Source of the DNA: Saprospiraceae bacterium
GTDB taxonomy: Bacteria; Bacteroidota; Bacteroidia; Chitinophagales; Saprospiraceae
Direction of reading: 5' to 3'
Assembly (NCBI GenBank): GCA_016711125.1
Contig: JADJTQ010000002.1
Coordinates: 62,001-126,000 of the forward strand
DNA length: 64,000 nt
Below, piece after piece: positions 8,230-15,842 of this stretch; within the stretch, counting starts at the first letter, position 1, and each line of letters opens with the position of its first letter. The position numbers and the translations under genes are program-made. The notes beneath the pieces are model-generated. The model saw nothing but the letters and a program-made list of their open reading frames with translations. It was not told the origin of the DNA and ran no database searches.

Positions 8230-8814
8230 ATGAAAATAAAGAAATTTTTGTCAGAAATGGCGAATAAGGGATATTCAGTTATCCCGGTTGATGACCACAA
8301 GCAGCCGATCGTTGCATGGAAGAAATATCAAGCAATTCCAATGGTCATTGAAGAAGTTCAAAAATTTATTGATAACGGTCATCAGAACTTTGCACTTGTA
8401 TGTGGGGTGAATGGTCTGGAAGCAATCGACATTGACACCAAGAATCTTGACTCTGAAAATGAACAGGAAGATTTCCTTCAGGATATTCGGAAGAACCTTC
8501 CAACTGAACTTTGGGCTAAATTAGTGATTCAAAAAACTCCATCAGGTGGGTTTCATCTTCTCTATCGATGCCAGGAAGTCAGTGTCAATCAACATTTAGC
8601 TAAAAATCGCTCTCGTAAGCCGATCATTGAAACACGTGGTAATGGAGGATACGTATTAATCTGCCCATCTAAGGGATACACTGTTATCCAAGGTGATTTG
8701 TTGATGATCCCGGAAATAACGGCTGAAGAACGGACTAAACTTTTGGAGGCATGTAAGGCAATGACCCAACTGGAAAAACTACAAAAGGGGCGGGCGATTG
8801 TCATCACCCCGTGA
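8230..8814 (+). CDS. bifunctional DNA primase/polymerase (prim-pol) domain protein
   Basis: 194 residues of archaeo-eukaryotic primase fold. Catalytic acidic pair Asp67-x-Asp69 (LEAIDIDT), SGGFHLLY at ~105-112 with the active-site His, and ETRGNGGYVLICPS at ~134-147 are all present. This enzyme would prime and extend DNA at the element origin. It ends 17 bases inside the next gene. In many related elements prim-pol and helicase are one polypeptide, so this may be the N-terminal part of a split protein (see the next entry). Confidence 0.88.
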   Translation: MKIKKFLSEMANKGYSVIPVDDHKQPIVAWKKYQAIPMVIEEVQKFIDNGHQNFALVCGVNGLEAIDIDTKNLDSENEQEDFLQDIRKNLPTELWAKLVIQKTPSGGFHLLYRCQEVSVNQHLAKNRSRKPIIETRGNGGYVLICPSKGYTVIQGDLLMIPEITAEERTKLLEACKAMTQLEKLQKGRAIVITP

Positions 8815-10258
8815 GTTTGTTGGTTTAGTTGAAACCTGTATATCGAAGATTGAAGAATCCAGAGTTAACATAACTAGTTCCTATGACAATTGGATAAGGA
8901 TTGGATTTTCATTGGTGAATACATTCGGAGAACGTGGGAGAGGATTCTTTCAGAGAATAAGTAGCTTTTACCCAGCTTATGATGTAGCTGAGTGCGAGCA
9001 AAAATATTCGGACTTGCTAGAATCTGCACTAAAGAGTGATGCTGAACGACCACTAACGATTGCCACATTTTTTGAACTTTGCCGGGAGATGGGGGTTGAG
9101 GTTGCTCCTAATGACACGAAGGTATCTGGGAAATTTCAAACAGTGAGCCTCTTTCTTGCTGACAGAACAATAAGGTTTAATGAATTTAATCGAAAAACAG
9201 AGGTCCGTGGAGAAGAAATTGAAGACAGAGACGTTAACAGTTTTTATGTTGACCTTCAGGAATTGGGCGTATCTGTAAGCCGTGATTACATCAGTACCTT
9301 AATACATAGTAATCGCACACAATCGTATCACCCGCTGCGAGAGTTCATGCGCGAGTGTTCTGCATTGTCTTTTTCCAATGAAATCGACCAGTTGACGGAA
9401 GCATTAATTTTCAAAGATGCTGAGTCCGAAAATATTCGATTTTTAAAGTCCCTTATTGAAAAATGGTTGCTGCAAATTCCAGCAGTCATTTTTGACGAGG
9501 TTGTCCCCCGACTGGTGCTTGTGCTTATTGGTCCTTCTCATATCGGTAAAACGCATTTCTTCCGTAACCTTTTACCTGCTAAACTAAGTCAATACTATGC
9601 TGAGTCTTCATTAAATCAAGGCAAGGACTCCTTTATTTTGATGGCAGAGAAACTGATCATCAACAATGACGAATTTGGTGGAATCATGCGGATGAATGAG
9701 ATGGAACAATTCAAAAGGATGGCAAGTGCTGAGAATTTCGATGAGCGAAGAGCCTATGGAAGGTACAACGAACGATTTAGACGCCGAGCGATCCTATGTG
9801 GCACAAGTAATCGAATAGAGGTGATTTCTGACCAAACAGCTGCAAATACCCGCATCATTCCTGTAGAAATATCCTCCATCAGCCATGATTTATTCAACGG
9901 CATTGATAAGTCAAAACTGCTAGCAAATGTATTGGTGAGGTACCATCAGCTTGGGGAAGATGCGACTCGATTGTCATATGCTGAGAGCGATTCACTGCAG
10001 GACTATTCCAAGGGCTTTCAAACAGTAAACTTCGAGCAGGAAGCCATCTTGGCAATGTACGAACCCGGCAATCGATTTTTTACCTCCGGTCAGCTTGCTG
10101 AAGCTATAAAGAACGTTTATGGAGCGAACGTAAATGCAAGAAAGTTGTCGGAGGAATTCCGTCGATTAGAATTTCCTTCGACAAGACGTCGAATTGGAGA
10201 CCAACACGTTCGAGGTTGGTTGGTTAATCCTCGTCCACAAAATGCAGTTGACTTCTAA
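8798..10258 (+). CDS. VirE-type / superfamily 3-like replicative helicase with PriCT-2-like start
   Basis: 486 codons. Residues ~30-80 (NWIRIGFSLVNTFGERGRGFF and the Y-D-x-x-E-C-E-x-K motif) resemble the PriCT-2 primase C-terminal domain. Residues ~240-380 form a P-loop ATPase of the virulence-associated E type: Walker A GPSHIGKT at 245-252, Walker B INNDEF at ~288-293, sensor CGTSNR and an arginine in NTRIIPVEI. The only start is a TTG at 8798, overlapping the primase gene in the +1 frame near AAAAGGGG (8784-8790) and CCCC (8807-8810). A one-base indel, translational coupling or ribosomal frameshifting could all explain this. Together the two form the element's replication module. Confidence 0.85.
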   Translation: MSSPREFVGLVETCISKIEESRVNITSSYDNWIRIGFSLVNTFGERGRGFFQRISSFYPAYDVAECEQKYSDLLESALKSDAERPLTIATFFELCREMGVEVAPNDTKVSGKFQTVSLFLADRTIRFNEFNRKTEVRGEEIEDRDVNSFYVDLQELGVSVSRDYISTLIHSNRTQSYHPLREFMRECSALSFSNEIDQLTEALIFKDAESENIRFLKSLIEKWLLQIPAVIFDEVVPRLVLVLIGPSHIGKTHFFRNLLPAKLSQYYAESSLNQGKDSFILMAEKLIINNDEFGGIMRMNEMEQFKRMASAENFDERRAYGRYNERFRRRAILCGTSNRIEVISDQTAANTRIIPVEISSISHDLFNGIDKSKLLANVLVRYHQLGEDATRLSYAESDSLQDYSKGFQTVNFEQEAILAMYEPGNRFFTSGQLAEAIKNVYGANVNARKLSEEFRRLEFPSTRRRIGDQHVRGWLVNPRPQNAVDF

Positions 10259-10269
10259 GTCTTGAATTA

Positions 10270-10292
10270 TGTACCAATGATGCCGCGGTACA
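10270..10292. repeat. inverted repeat TGTACC-N11-GGTACA, copy 1
   Basis: 23-bp dyad directly after the helicase stop codon. Half-sites and spacer length are the same as in copy 2 at 10347-10369. Confidence 0.65.
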
Positions 10293-10301
10293 TTTAAAAC
10301 A

Positions 10302-10342
10302 AAGGAGGGGGTTGAAATATTTTAGTCCACCCCCCTCTTTTT
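10302..10342 (+). terminator. terminator of the replication genes
   Basis: G-rich arm AAGGAGGGGG (10302-10311) faces CCCCCTCTTT (10331-10340) and runs into TTTTT. It lies between the two TGTACC dyads, 45 bases after the helicase gene. Confidence 0.65.
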
Positions 10343-10346
10343 GGAT

Positions 10347-10369
10347 TGTACCACGGTACGTGTGGTACA
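10347..10369. repeat. inverted repeat TGTACC-N11-GGTACA, copy 2
   Basis: 23-bp dyad with eight-base perfect arms TGTACCAC / GTGGTACA and a central GGTAC. Centres of the two copies are 77 bp apart. Candidate binding sites for a dimeric initiator or regulator of the element. Confidence 0.65.
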
Positions 10370-10514
10370 ATGATAACTTAAAATTCTACTATCCATTTCT
10401 AAGTAGAACCTCCGATACATGAACCCGAACCTCTCTAATGTCATTCATATAAAGTAATTGTTCTATTGATATACGGTCGGGAACCTATTGAAAATTTTGT
10501 TGGTTGACATTGGT

Positions 10515-10646
10515 ATGCTGCCGAATATCCTTCCCGACATATTATCTAATCTTACCGCAGACGTTCTGTTTGCTTTGGGAGGTTTTATTAGCTACGGAAT
10601 TTATAACGCCCTAAAAAAATGGATTATATATGGTGGGCAGTCTTAA
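10515..10646 (+). CDS. small single-pass membrane ORF (43 aa)
   Basis: Translates to a peptide with one hydrophobic segment (LFALGGFISYGIYNAL) followed by a lysine-bearing end. It overlaps the next gene by 17 bases in another frame, as coupled phage-type genes do. No family recognised, and length alone does not exclude chance. Confidence 0.3.
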   Translation: MLPNILPDILSNLTADVLFALGGFISYGIYNALKKWIIYGGQS

Positions 10647-11166
10647 TGCGTTTTTGCCGTATTTAGTGGGTGCTGCATATTCGACGTATGGTGAATTTGC
10701 ACTATTTACAGGGGCTCTGAATATTAGAAGTCCATGGTATATTAAGCAAGTAACTTTGAAGGATTCTGAATATGGTGAGGACTTGCATATTTCGATAGGT
10801 CATAAAAAGGGAGCAAGATTTTATGTTGAAGGGACGGAGCTTCCAGTGTATGATCATCAACAGAGAACATGGAGGCACTTAGATTTCATCCAGCACCGAT
10901 GTTATTTACGAGCGGCAGTGCCTAGAGTAAAAACGAAGGCAAATCGTGTCAAATTAATCAAAGTGCCATGGGCAGTACCAGGAAGTTCTTTTACACTCTT
11001 TTTTGAATTTAAGATCATGGAACTTGTATTAAATGGGATGAACCGAAGCGAGGTTGGGAGGACACTACGAATAGATGGTAAGCGAGTGGGTAGAGTTATC
11101 AGTTCCTTCGTTAGTTTCAGACGACCTCATAATTCTATATCATCAAGCTATATTATAAGTAAGTAG
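10630..11166 (+). CDS. orphan ISL3-transposase-like N-terminal domain protein
   Basis: 178 residues. The middle (YVEGTELPVYDHQQRTWRHL, DFIQHRCYLRAAVPRVKTK, VPWAVPGSSFTLFFEF) matches the N-terminal DNA-binding region of ISL3-family transposases, including the TWRHLDF and VPWA..GS.FT blocks. Residues ~135-160 look like the following helix-turn-helix (MNRSEVGRTLRIDGKRVGRV). Two changes stand out: the zinc-ligand cysteine pairs of the family are replaced, and the DDE catalytic domain is absent, with no continuation in any frame before the integrase. It is either a fragment of a dead insertion sequence or a DNA-binding protein taken over by the element. Confidence 0.65.
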   Translation: MVGSLNAFLPYLVGAAYSTYGEFALFTGALNIRSPWYIKQVTLKDSEYGEDLHISIGHKKGARFYVEGTELPVYDHQQRTWRHLDFIQHRCYLRAAVPRVKTKANRVKLIKVPWAVPGSSFTLFFEFKIMELVLNGMNRSEVGRTLRIDGKRVGRVISSFVSFRRPHNSISSSYIISK

Positions 11167-11342
11167 TCTTTTAGGCGAAAGGATTTAGTTAAAAAATTTC
11201 CGTCTCAAGGGCATGGATATTAGTTTGATGGGGAAGTTGTTCTGGAAAAGTAGTGCTTGGAACAAGATAAATTTCTCTCATCTAGAGACCACCATAAAGA
11301 AGTAGTCTACTAAAGATCGGATCAGTAGATGGATTGATTTCT

Positions 11343-12575
11343 TTATCTAAAAAATGAAATTTCTGATAGTACAGATACATTTTCATCATCTGATATGCAA
11401 ATATAATTCATAAACATTTGAACGGTTGTATGTCCAGTAATCGACATCAATTGTTTTGGATGCAGACCACTTTTAAAACCATTAGTAGCAAAACTCCGAC
11501 GGCAGATGTGACTGCTTACCAACTGACATTTCTCATATACCACCTGTTTTCCCTTTTCCTCTCTTGAAACTGAGGAGGTAATTTTCGCCTTCCTACAGAG
11601 TTCTTTCAGATACAGGTTAAAATTGACCTCGGATATTTTAGGGGGATTTCCTTCATACTTATCAATTATGTAGCTGACTTCCTTCGGCAAAGGTATCTTG
11701 ATAAATTTTTTATCTTTCATCGTAAGAATTTCTATATACCGTTTACCGCCTACATCAGTTATATAATCCTTACAAATTCGTTTAAAGTCGCTGTAGCGTT
11801 GCCCTGTGCGATACCCTATCAAAAATCTATCCCGCACTTTGTCCAGTCTGGAAAATGGATCTAACACCAGTTGCCTGATTTGATTGATTTCATCTTCGGT
11901 TAGATAAATTTTTGGCTGCTTGACATAGGATACTTGACAATCTTCGTTTTTGTAGTCCAGTAATTTGTTTAAGCCCTTTTTGGTGGCATGATTTAATACG
12001 GCTCTAATCCTTTTGATTACCTTATGAACTGTATTGGGTTCCACTGACTTAAGAAGATAACTGATAAACCCCGTGAAAAATGTCTCTGATAAATCAGCAA
12101 AATCAAGGTTTTTTCCTCTCAATTTAGCCTTTCGATATTGATTTATCTTATTTAAGGCACCATTATACTCTTTGACCGTACTGGCTTTTACTTGTCCAGC
12201 TTCCTTCATTTTCATGAAATCTTCAAAGTATTTGATGAACCCAAGTTTCTCCTCTTTGGCATTACCTCCGCTCATAGCTCTTACAATCGCGGTCCTAAAT
12301 TGTTCTTTCGTGGGTTGCATACCTCGCAATCTGAAGTCCTTTATCACGTCAGAGACTGATTTCTCCCAATCGGCCAATATGAGATTGTAGTACTCATAGT
12401 CAGTAAACTGCTCATTTTCCCGCACTCGCAGCTTCTTTTCATTCCAAAATTCAGAAGGAACATGAAGTCCGGTTCCAATGACTACCTTTTGGCGGTCACT
12501 GTCCATCCGGTAAATAAGTTGAATCTGCGGGTCCTTTGTCTTGTTTGGTCTAAGGTTGAAGCATACTGAAGCCAT
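11343..12575 (-). CDS. tyrosine recombinase / integrase
   Basis: 410 residues from the ATG at 12575 (MASVCFNLRP, the usual start of this Bacteroidota integrase family). Layout: N-terminal arm-binding domain (~1-100), SAM-like core-binding domain (~110-205), catalytic domain (~225-400). Catalytic residues visible: Arg260 (RTGQRYSDF), Lys in TMKDKK (~287), His356-x-x-Arg359 (SHICRR), His382 (TGHTT) and nucleophile Tyr391. All are present, so the enzyme is probably active. It is at the right end, reading inward, 155 bases from the right attachment repeat. A promoter box and one arm-type repeat lie directly upstream, suggesting self-control. Confidence 0.95.
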   Translation of the reverse strand: MASVCFNLRPNKTKDPQIQLIYRMDSDRQKVVIGTGLHVPSEFWNEKKLRVRENEQFTDYEYYNLILADWEKSVSDVIKDFRLRGMQPTKEQFRTAIVRAMSGGNAKEEKLGFIKYFEDFMKMKEAGQVKASTVKEYNGALNKINQYRKAKLRGKNLDFADLSETFFTGFISYLLKSVEPNTVHKVIKRIRAVLNHATKKGLNKLLDYKNEDCQVSYVKQPKIYLTEDEINQIRQLVLDPFSRLDKVRDRFLIGYRTGQRYSDFKRICKDYITDVGGKRYIEILTMKDKKFIKIPLPKEVSYIIDKYEGNPPKISEVNFNLYLKELCRKAKITSSVSREEKGKQVVYEKCQLVSSHICRRSFATNGFKSGLHPKQLMSITGHTTVQMFMNYICISDDENVSVLSEISFFR

Positions 12576-12598
12576 GATAAAATAATTTAACTGCAAAA

Positions 12599-12606
12599 CA
12601 AATATA
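12599..12606 (-). promoter_or_regulatory. integrase promoter -7 box
   Basis: Minus-strand TATATTTG, a full TAnnTTTG match, 24 bases before the integrase ATG. The 25-bp repeat at 12616-12640 covers where the -33 region would be, so integrase binding would block its own promoter. Confidence 0.55.
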
Positions 12607-12615
12607 CGATAATTT

Positions 12616-12640
12616 GTAGTCGATTTTGTAGTCGGTATTC
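12616..12640 (+). repeat. subterminal 25-bp repeat, right copy
   Basis: Identical to 4537-4561, including the paired GTAGTCG heptamers. It lies about 90 bases inside the right attachment repeat and over the integrase promoter. Confidence 0.7.
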
Positions 12641-12703
12641 ATTTATCCAGATGATGTGATATGATCTATTTGCTCTCAATCCCCCATATTATATACAGTA
12701 TAC

Positions 12704-12723
12704 GGTGTCATATGGTGTCATAT
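12704..12723 (+). repeat. tandem GGTGTCATAT, two copies
   Basis: Two adjacent identical decamers ending seven bases before the right attachment repeat. Possible additional recombinase or accessory-factor sites; no matching pair was seen at the left end. Confidence 0.45.
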
Positions 12724-12730
12724 AGAATCA

Positions 12731-12755
12731 TAGGTTCGAGTCCTAGTAGGTCTAC
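12731..12755 (+). repeat. right attachment repeat
   Basis: Perfect 25-bp copy of the tRNA-Gln 3' end at 4454-4478 with no tRNA body before it. It is the original chromosomal 3' end displaced by insertion. Confidence 0.9.
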
Positions 12756-12772
12756 TGAAAAAATCTTTACGG

Positions 12773-12804
12773 AGCCTGACGGTTAATCACTGTCAGGCTT
12801 TTTT
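12773..12804 (+). terminator. original tRNA-Gln terminator, displaced
   Basis: Eight-base-pair stem AGCCTGAC / GTCAGGCT with an 11-base loop and a T-run, 18 bases after the right attachment repeat. Before insertion it would have stood directly behind tRNA-Gln. Confidence 0.75.
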
Positions 12805-12892
12805 GTAAGGGCAAACTGATGACCTACTAGGACGAGAAAGCTGTATCCTGGCGCTGCTTAAACCCTTTTTGCTTCAGGCCTCTAACTCAAAG

Positions 12893-13183
12893 TCATGGAA
12901 GATTCTTCCAGTCTTCAATGATGGCATCGGCACGAGGCTGCCGTTCATATCCGGCGTAAATGGCAAAATTATTTCCCCGTTGGCGCTGTATAGGTGCGGT
13001 TCCCCGGAATGATTTGATGCCCTTGAAAAAATCTGCCGATGGCGTTTGGCTGTATTTCGTCTCGTACAAGTGGGTTTCGATTCCGTCAAGCTCCAACAAA
13101 TCTACTTCCACCTTGTTGGAATCCTGCCAGAAAAAAAACTGAGTGCGCCGTTCGTTATTCCAACGGTTTTTCATCAGCTCCAC
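12893..13183 (-). pseudogene. C-terminal fragment of an AAA/DUF4143 ATPase
   Basis: 96 codons matching the DUF4143 tail of archaeal-type AAA proteins: RRTQFFFWQDSNKVEVDLL, then ETKYSQTPSADFFKGIKSF. The ATPase domain that should precede it (~300 residues) is missing; the upstream 250 bases hold no related frame. It lies just outside the element, between its right end and the toxin-antitoxin pair, and is best read as a relic. Confidence 0.65.
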
Positions 13184-13393
13184 GATAGCTAAGTTTTACC
13201 ACTTTGTCGTGGTCCGGTGATGGAAAGAATGGGATAGGCCGAACAAGTTTCGAGCAATAAGTTAGATATCTGGCATTATGCCTGTTTTATGCAAATCGAG
13301 AAGTTACCTATCGAAATTGCCTAATCTTTTAAATAATGACGATTCGGCTCTGAGTCCAAATAAATGTGCGGTTGTTCCGGGTTTTTTCTTGAC

Positions 13394-13419
13394 TTGTACG
13401 TAACTATACCGTACTTTTG
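13394..13419 (+). promoter_or_regulatory. promoter and operator of the TacA-TacT-like pair
   Basis: TTG at 13394-13396 and TACTTTTG at 13412-13419 form a -33/-7 promoter. The inverted repeat GTACG-N9-CGTAC (13396-13414) lies between the boxes, as expected for repression by the antitoxin. Confidence 0.6.
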
Positions 13420-13438
13420 TATCAAAATAATTGCATCG

Positions 13439-13732
13439 ATGACTACATCATCTCAAAAGAAAGAAGATAGCAGAATTGAATTTCGGGTGAGTAAGGAGGA
13501 AAAAGAACTCTTTGAATACGCTAGTAGTTTAAAGGGATACAGATCATTTTCAGAGTTTGCTCGGATGGCCATTCAAAAAGAAGCAAGGGCAATTGTAGAT
13601 GAGGAAAAAAGTATCCTTGTCTCCAAAAGAGATCAAGAGGTATTTTTCAATGCGCTAATGGGCAATGAAGATGGACCGAATCAGGCCCTTATTTCTGCGA
13701 TTAAGTTTCACGACGACATGATGGAAACTTGA
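13439..13732 (+). CDS. DUF1778 antitoxin (TacA-like)
   Basis: 97 residues from the ATG at 13439. Residues ~10-45 form a ribbon-helix-helix DNA-binding domain (RIEFRVSKEEKELFEYASS, then SFSEFARMAI). The C-terminal part, ending FFNALMGNEDGPNQALISA, is the toxin-binding tail of DUF1778 proteins. The stop codon overlaps a TTG start for the toxin (TTGA). The start was chosen because the upstream frame holds the promoter and operator. Confidence 0.88.
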   Translation: MTTSSQKKEDSRIEFRVSKEEKELFEYASSLKGYRSFSEFARMAIQKEARAIVDEEKSILVSKRDQEVFFNALMGNEDGPNQALISAIKFHDDMMET

Positions 13733-14237
13733 AGATCGTTCCTTACGACCGATCATTTAGGAGAGATCATTTTTCTTGCGGTAAGCCTTCCTGGATAATT
13801 ACATATTGAGAAATGCCACCAAAGACATTAAAACAGGTACATGCACGTGCTTTGTATTAATCGATGAAGATGAACGAGTGATTGGATATTATACGCTTGC
13901 AACTAGTAGTGTCCCGATAGTCGATGCTCCAGACGAACTAAAGAGAAGGGTTAATTATCCTTTTATCCCTGTTATCTTATTGGGTCGCTTGGCCGTGGAT
14001 AGTGAGGTCAGGGGGAGAGGATATGGTATGTTACTACTTGTAGACTCTCTCAAAAGGAGCTTATATGTAGCTCGGGATCAAGTGGGTTCAGTGGCAGTGG
14101 TTGTTGATCCGATTGATCAGGAAGCTCTGCAATTCTACATGAAGTTTGGTTTTACCAGAATTCCAGATAGTGGCAGAATGTTTATGACTATGAGGAAGAT
14201 TCAAGATGCCATCGATATGAGCTCCCAAATTGGTTAA
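13729..14237 (+). CDS. GNAT toxin (TacT-like), frameshifted
   Basis: TacT toxins acetylate the amino group of aminoacyl-tRNAs and stop translation. From the TTG at 13729 the product begins LKIVPYDRSFRRDHFSCGKPS, the expected N-terminus. It then needs one extra T near 13792 to continue as LDNYILRNATKDIKTG and the GNAT core: VIGYYTLA, acetyl-CoA loop LAVDSEVRGRGYG and FYMKFGF. Without the correction only 143 codons from an internal Met at 13806 remain. Other genes here have similar shifts, so this may be a sequencing error. A loss of toxin with the antitoxin kept is the alternative. Confidence 0.75.
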
Positions 14238-14816
14238 TACTTAAAGGTAGTGGGAAATATAACTCCGGATTGCTATGGGTTGTCTGTTCAATTCAGCCAA
14301 GATCTGAAGCGGATATCGGGCTAATCGAGTTAGTTTTGTGGATCACATGGGTCAGTAATAAGACCAAATTTTAGACTTTAGAACATTGAAGAGGTGTACT
14401 TTGGGGTGACAGGTCAGCTACTCTTCAAAGATAATCTCACCATCCTTGAAATCGAATAAATTAAGGGCTCTAAGCATCCTGCAAACTAAGAACAAAATAG
14501 ACTGGTGTAGTGCCACCACCGCTGTGATAATCGCCATTCAAAGATCAGCAAGGGCTGATATCACATTCCCCAACAGGTTAAGAAAATTTTAGAGATGAAT
14601 CAATTTGAGAGGGAGAATTTTGGCCCGAATTATGAATTTGAAAATCCAATGCAAAATTTGACGAGCAACAATCAAGCAATTAGGCTGAGTATTTGAAAAC
14701 CAAAGTGGTGATTTTCAATATCAGTGTTTAACTATTCTGCCGAGTTAATTTTTGCGTAAAATAAAAAATACAGGGCTTTTAAAATTAGTGCTTACTTTGT
14801 CAATCTTGACTGAAAT
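14238..14816. other. gene-free stretch before the glycosyltransferase gene
   Basis: 579 bases. Contains a copy of the dispersed repeat (14636-14731). A minus-strand 39-codon frame (14418-14537) exists but has no supporting signal. Confidence 0.4.
14636..14731 (+). repeat. dispersed ~100-bp intergenic repeat, copy A
   Basis: Holds the common core TGAAAACCAAAGTGGTGATT, which can fold (GAAAACC against GGTGATTTTC), preceded by CAATCAAGCAATTAG. Related copies are at 34728-34795, 37101-37205 and 55233-55335. Confidence 0.6.
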
Positions 14817-15809
14817 ATGGTACTAAAGTGGGTGCGCAACCGTTTCAAACGGACTGAAAATGTCGAGTTTATGTTCATTGCTGAGCAAGGTATTCTCGAA
14901 TCTCAGGCATTACTGTTAGCTGAAAGTATCAGACAATTTACCGGTCGCTATAGTGATTGTGATATTACCGTGATTTCCCCAAGAAAGGACAAACGACCAT
15001 CCAAGAGTCATGTTAAGGCATTTGAAAAATTGGGGATTAACTACCTTCCGCTGGATTTGAAGTCACCCAGCCCTGAGTATGGAACATCCTTTAGGGTTCT
15101 TGCGTCTGCATTTTTTGAACGAACTTCAAAAGCTGATAAATTGATTGTCCTTGATAGTGATACTATATTTGTTAAGACTCCCCTGTTGGATTTTTTTTCA
15201 ACTGAAGTGCTGGCACGACCGGTTGATGTAAAAGGCATGTGTAGTTCCGGAACTAAAGACAAGATGGATCTATATTGGCAGCAGTTGTGTGCTTGTTGCA
15301 GCGTTGATTATGATAAGATCCCAATGATACATACAACCGTTGATCAGATTTTGATTAAGGCAAGTTATAATGGAGGTTTTGTAGGTGCACATCGGGAGGC
15401 AGAAGTCTTTCAAAAGACACAAGACTATTTTTTAAAGTCTTTGGATTCCGGGTTGAAACCTTATAATATACCGCAGGTCATTGTTGCCGGACATGGATCC
15501 GTGAGTCCCGAGGGATCCAAGCTTTGGGGAAGTTCCCAAGCTTGTCTATCTCTTGCAATTTGGGGTTCAGGATTTAAGGTCAGAAACCTTCCATCCAGTC
15601 ATAATTTTCCACTACACATGATTCCACATATGACATTACCCCAAAAGATGGGTTGCGAACTTGTACATGTCCATTACCATCATTTATTCTCGACTGATAA
15701 AGTCAGTTCGATCACTCAGACACTCGATTTGCCTGAATATGTACATATGTGGTTGAAGAATAAAATTCCCTTGACAGGTGCGCAATCCAGCTCACCGTAT
15801 ACATCTTGA
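14817..15809 (+). CDS. GT-A-fold glycosyltransferase-like protein
   Basis: 330 residues, no signal peptide. A nucleotide-sugar-type fold is suggested by FMFIAEQGILESQALLLAES at the start and a DxD motif in KLIVLDSDTIF (~residues 107-117), the usual metal/UDP-sugar site. LYWQQLC and SYNGGFVGAHR follow, as in glycosyltransferases that act on surface glycans. The acceptor is unknown. It is followed after 33 bases by a second protein with the same kind of LDADSR motif, so the two are probably co-transcribed. Confidence 0.6.
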   Translation: MVLKWVRNRFKRTENVEFMFIAEQGILESQALLLAESIRQFTGRYSDCDITVISPRKDKRPSKSHVKAFEKLGINYLPLDLKSPSPEYGTSFRVLASAFFERTSKADKLIVLDSDTIFVKTPLLDFFSTEVLARPVDVKGMCSSGTKDKMDLYWQQLCACCSVDYDKIPMIHTTVDQILIKASYNGGFVGAHREAEVFQKTQDYFLKSLDSGLKPYNIPQVIVAGHGSVSPEGSKLWGSSQACLSLAIWGSGFKVRNLPSSHNFPLHMIPHMTLPQKMGCELVHVHYHHLFSTDKVSSITQTLDLPEYVHMWLKNKIPLTGAQSSSPYTS

Positions 15810-15842
15810 TGCAAACCCTTGGTATCTCAAAAATAATCTTCA

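Larger units (their letters stand above)
4454..12755. mobile_element. tRNA-Gln-integrated genetic element, about 8.3 kb
   Basis: A 25-bp perfect direct repeat taken from the tRNA-Gln 3' end bounds the segment. Inside are a tyrosine integrase beside the right end, a second identical 25-bp repeat near each end, a divergent XRE/RadC control region, an excisionase-like HTH protein, and a prim-pol/VirE-type replication module. There are no conjugation, packaging or structural genes, so this resembles a satellite or mobilizable island that replicates itself but borrows transfer. The chromosomal terminator that should follow the tRNA sits just past the right repeat. The integrase is at the end away from the intact tRNA. 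Boundaries are well supported; the mode of transfer is unknown. Confidence 0.88.

Noticed and set aside
14418..14537. A 39-codon minus-strand frame with a hydrophobic stretch.
   Set aside because: Isolated, no ribosome site, and near the size expected by chance.
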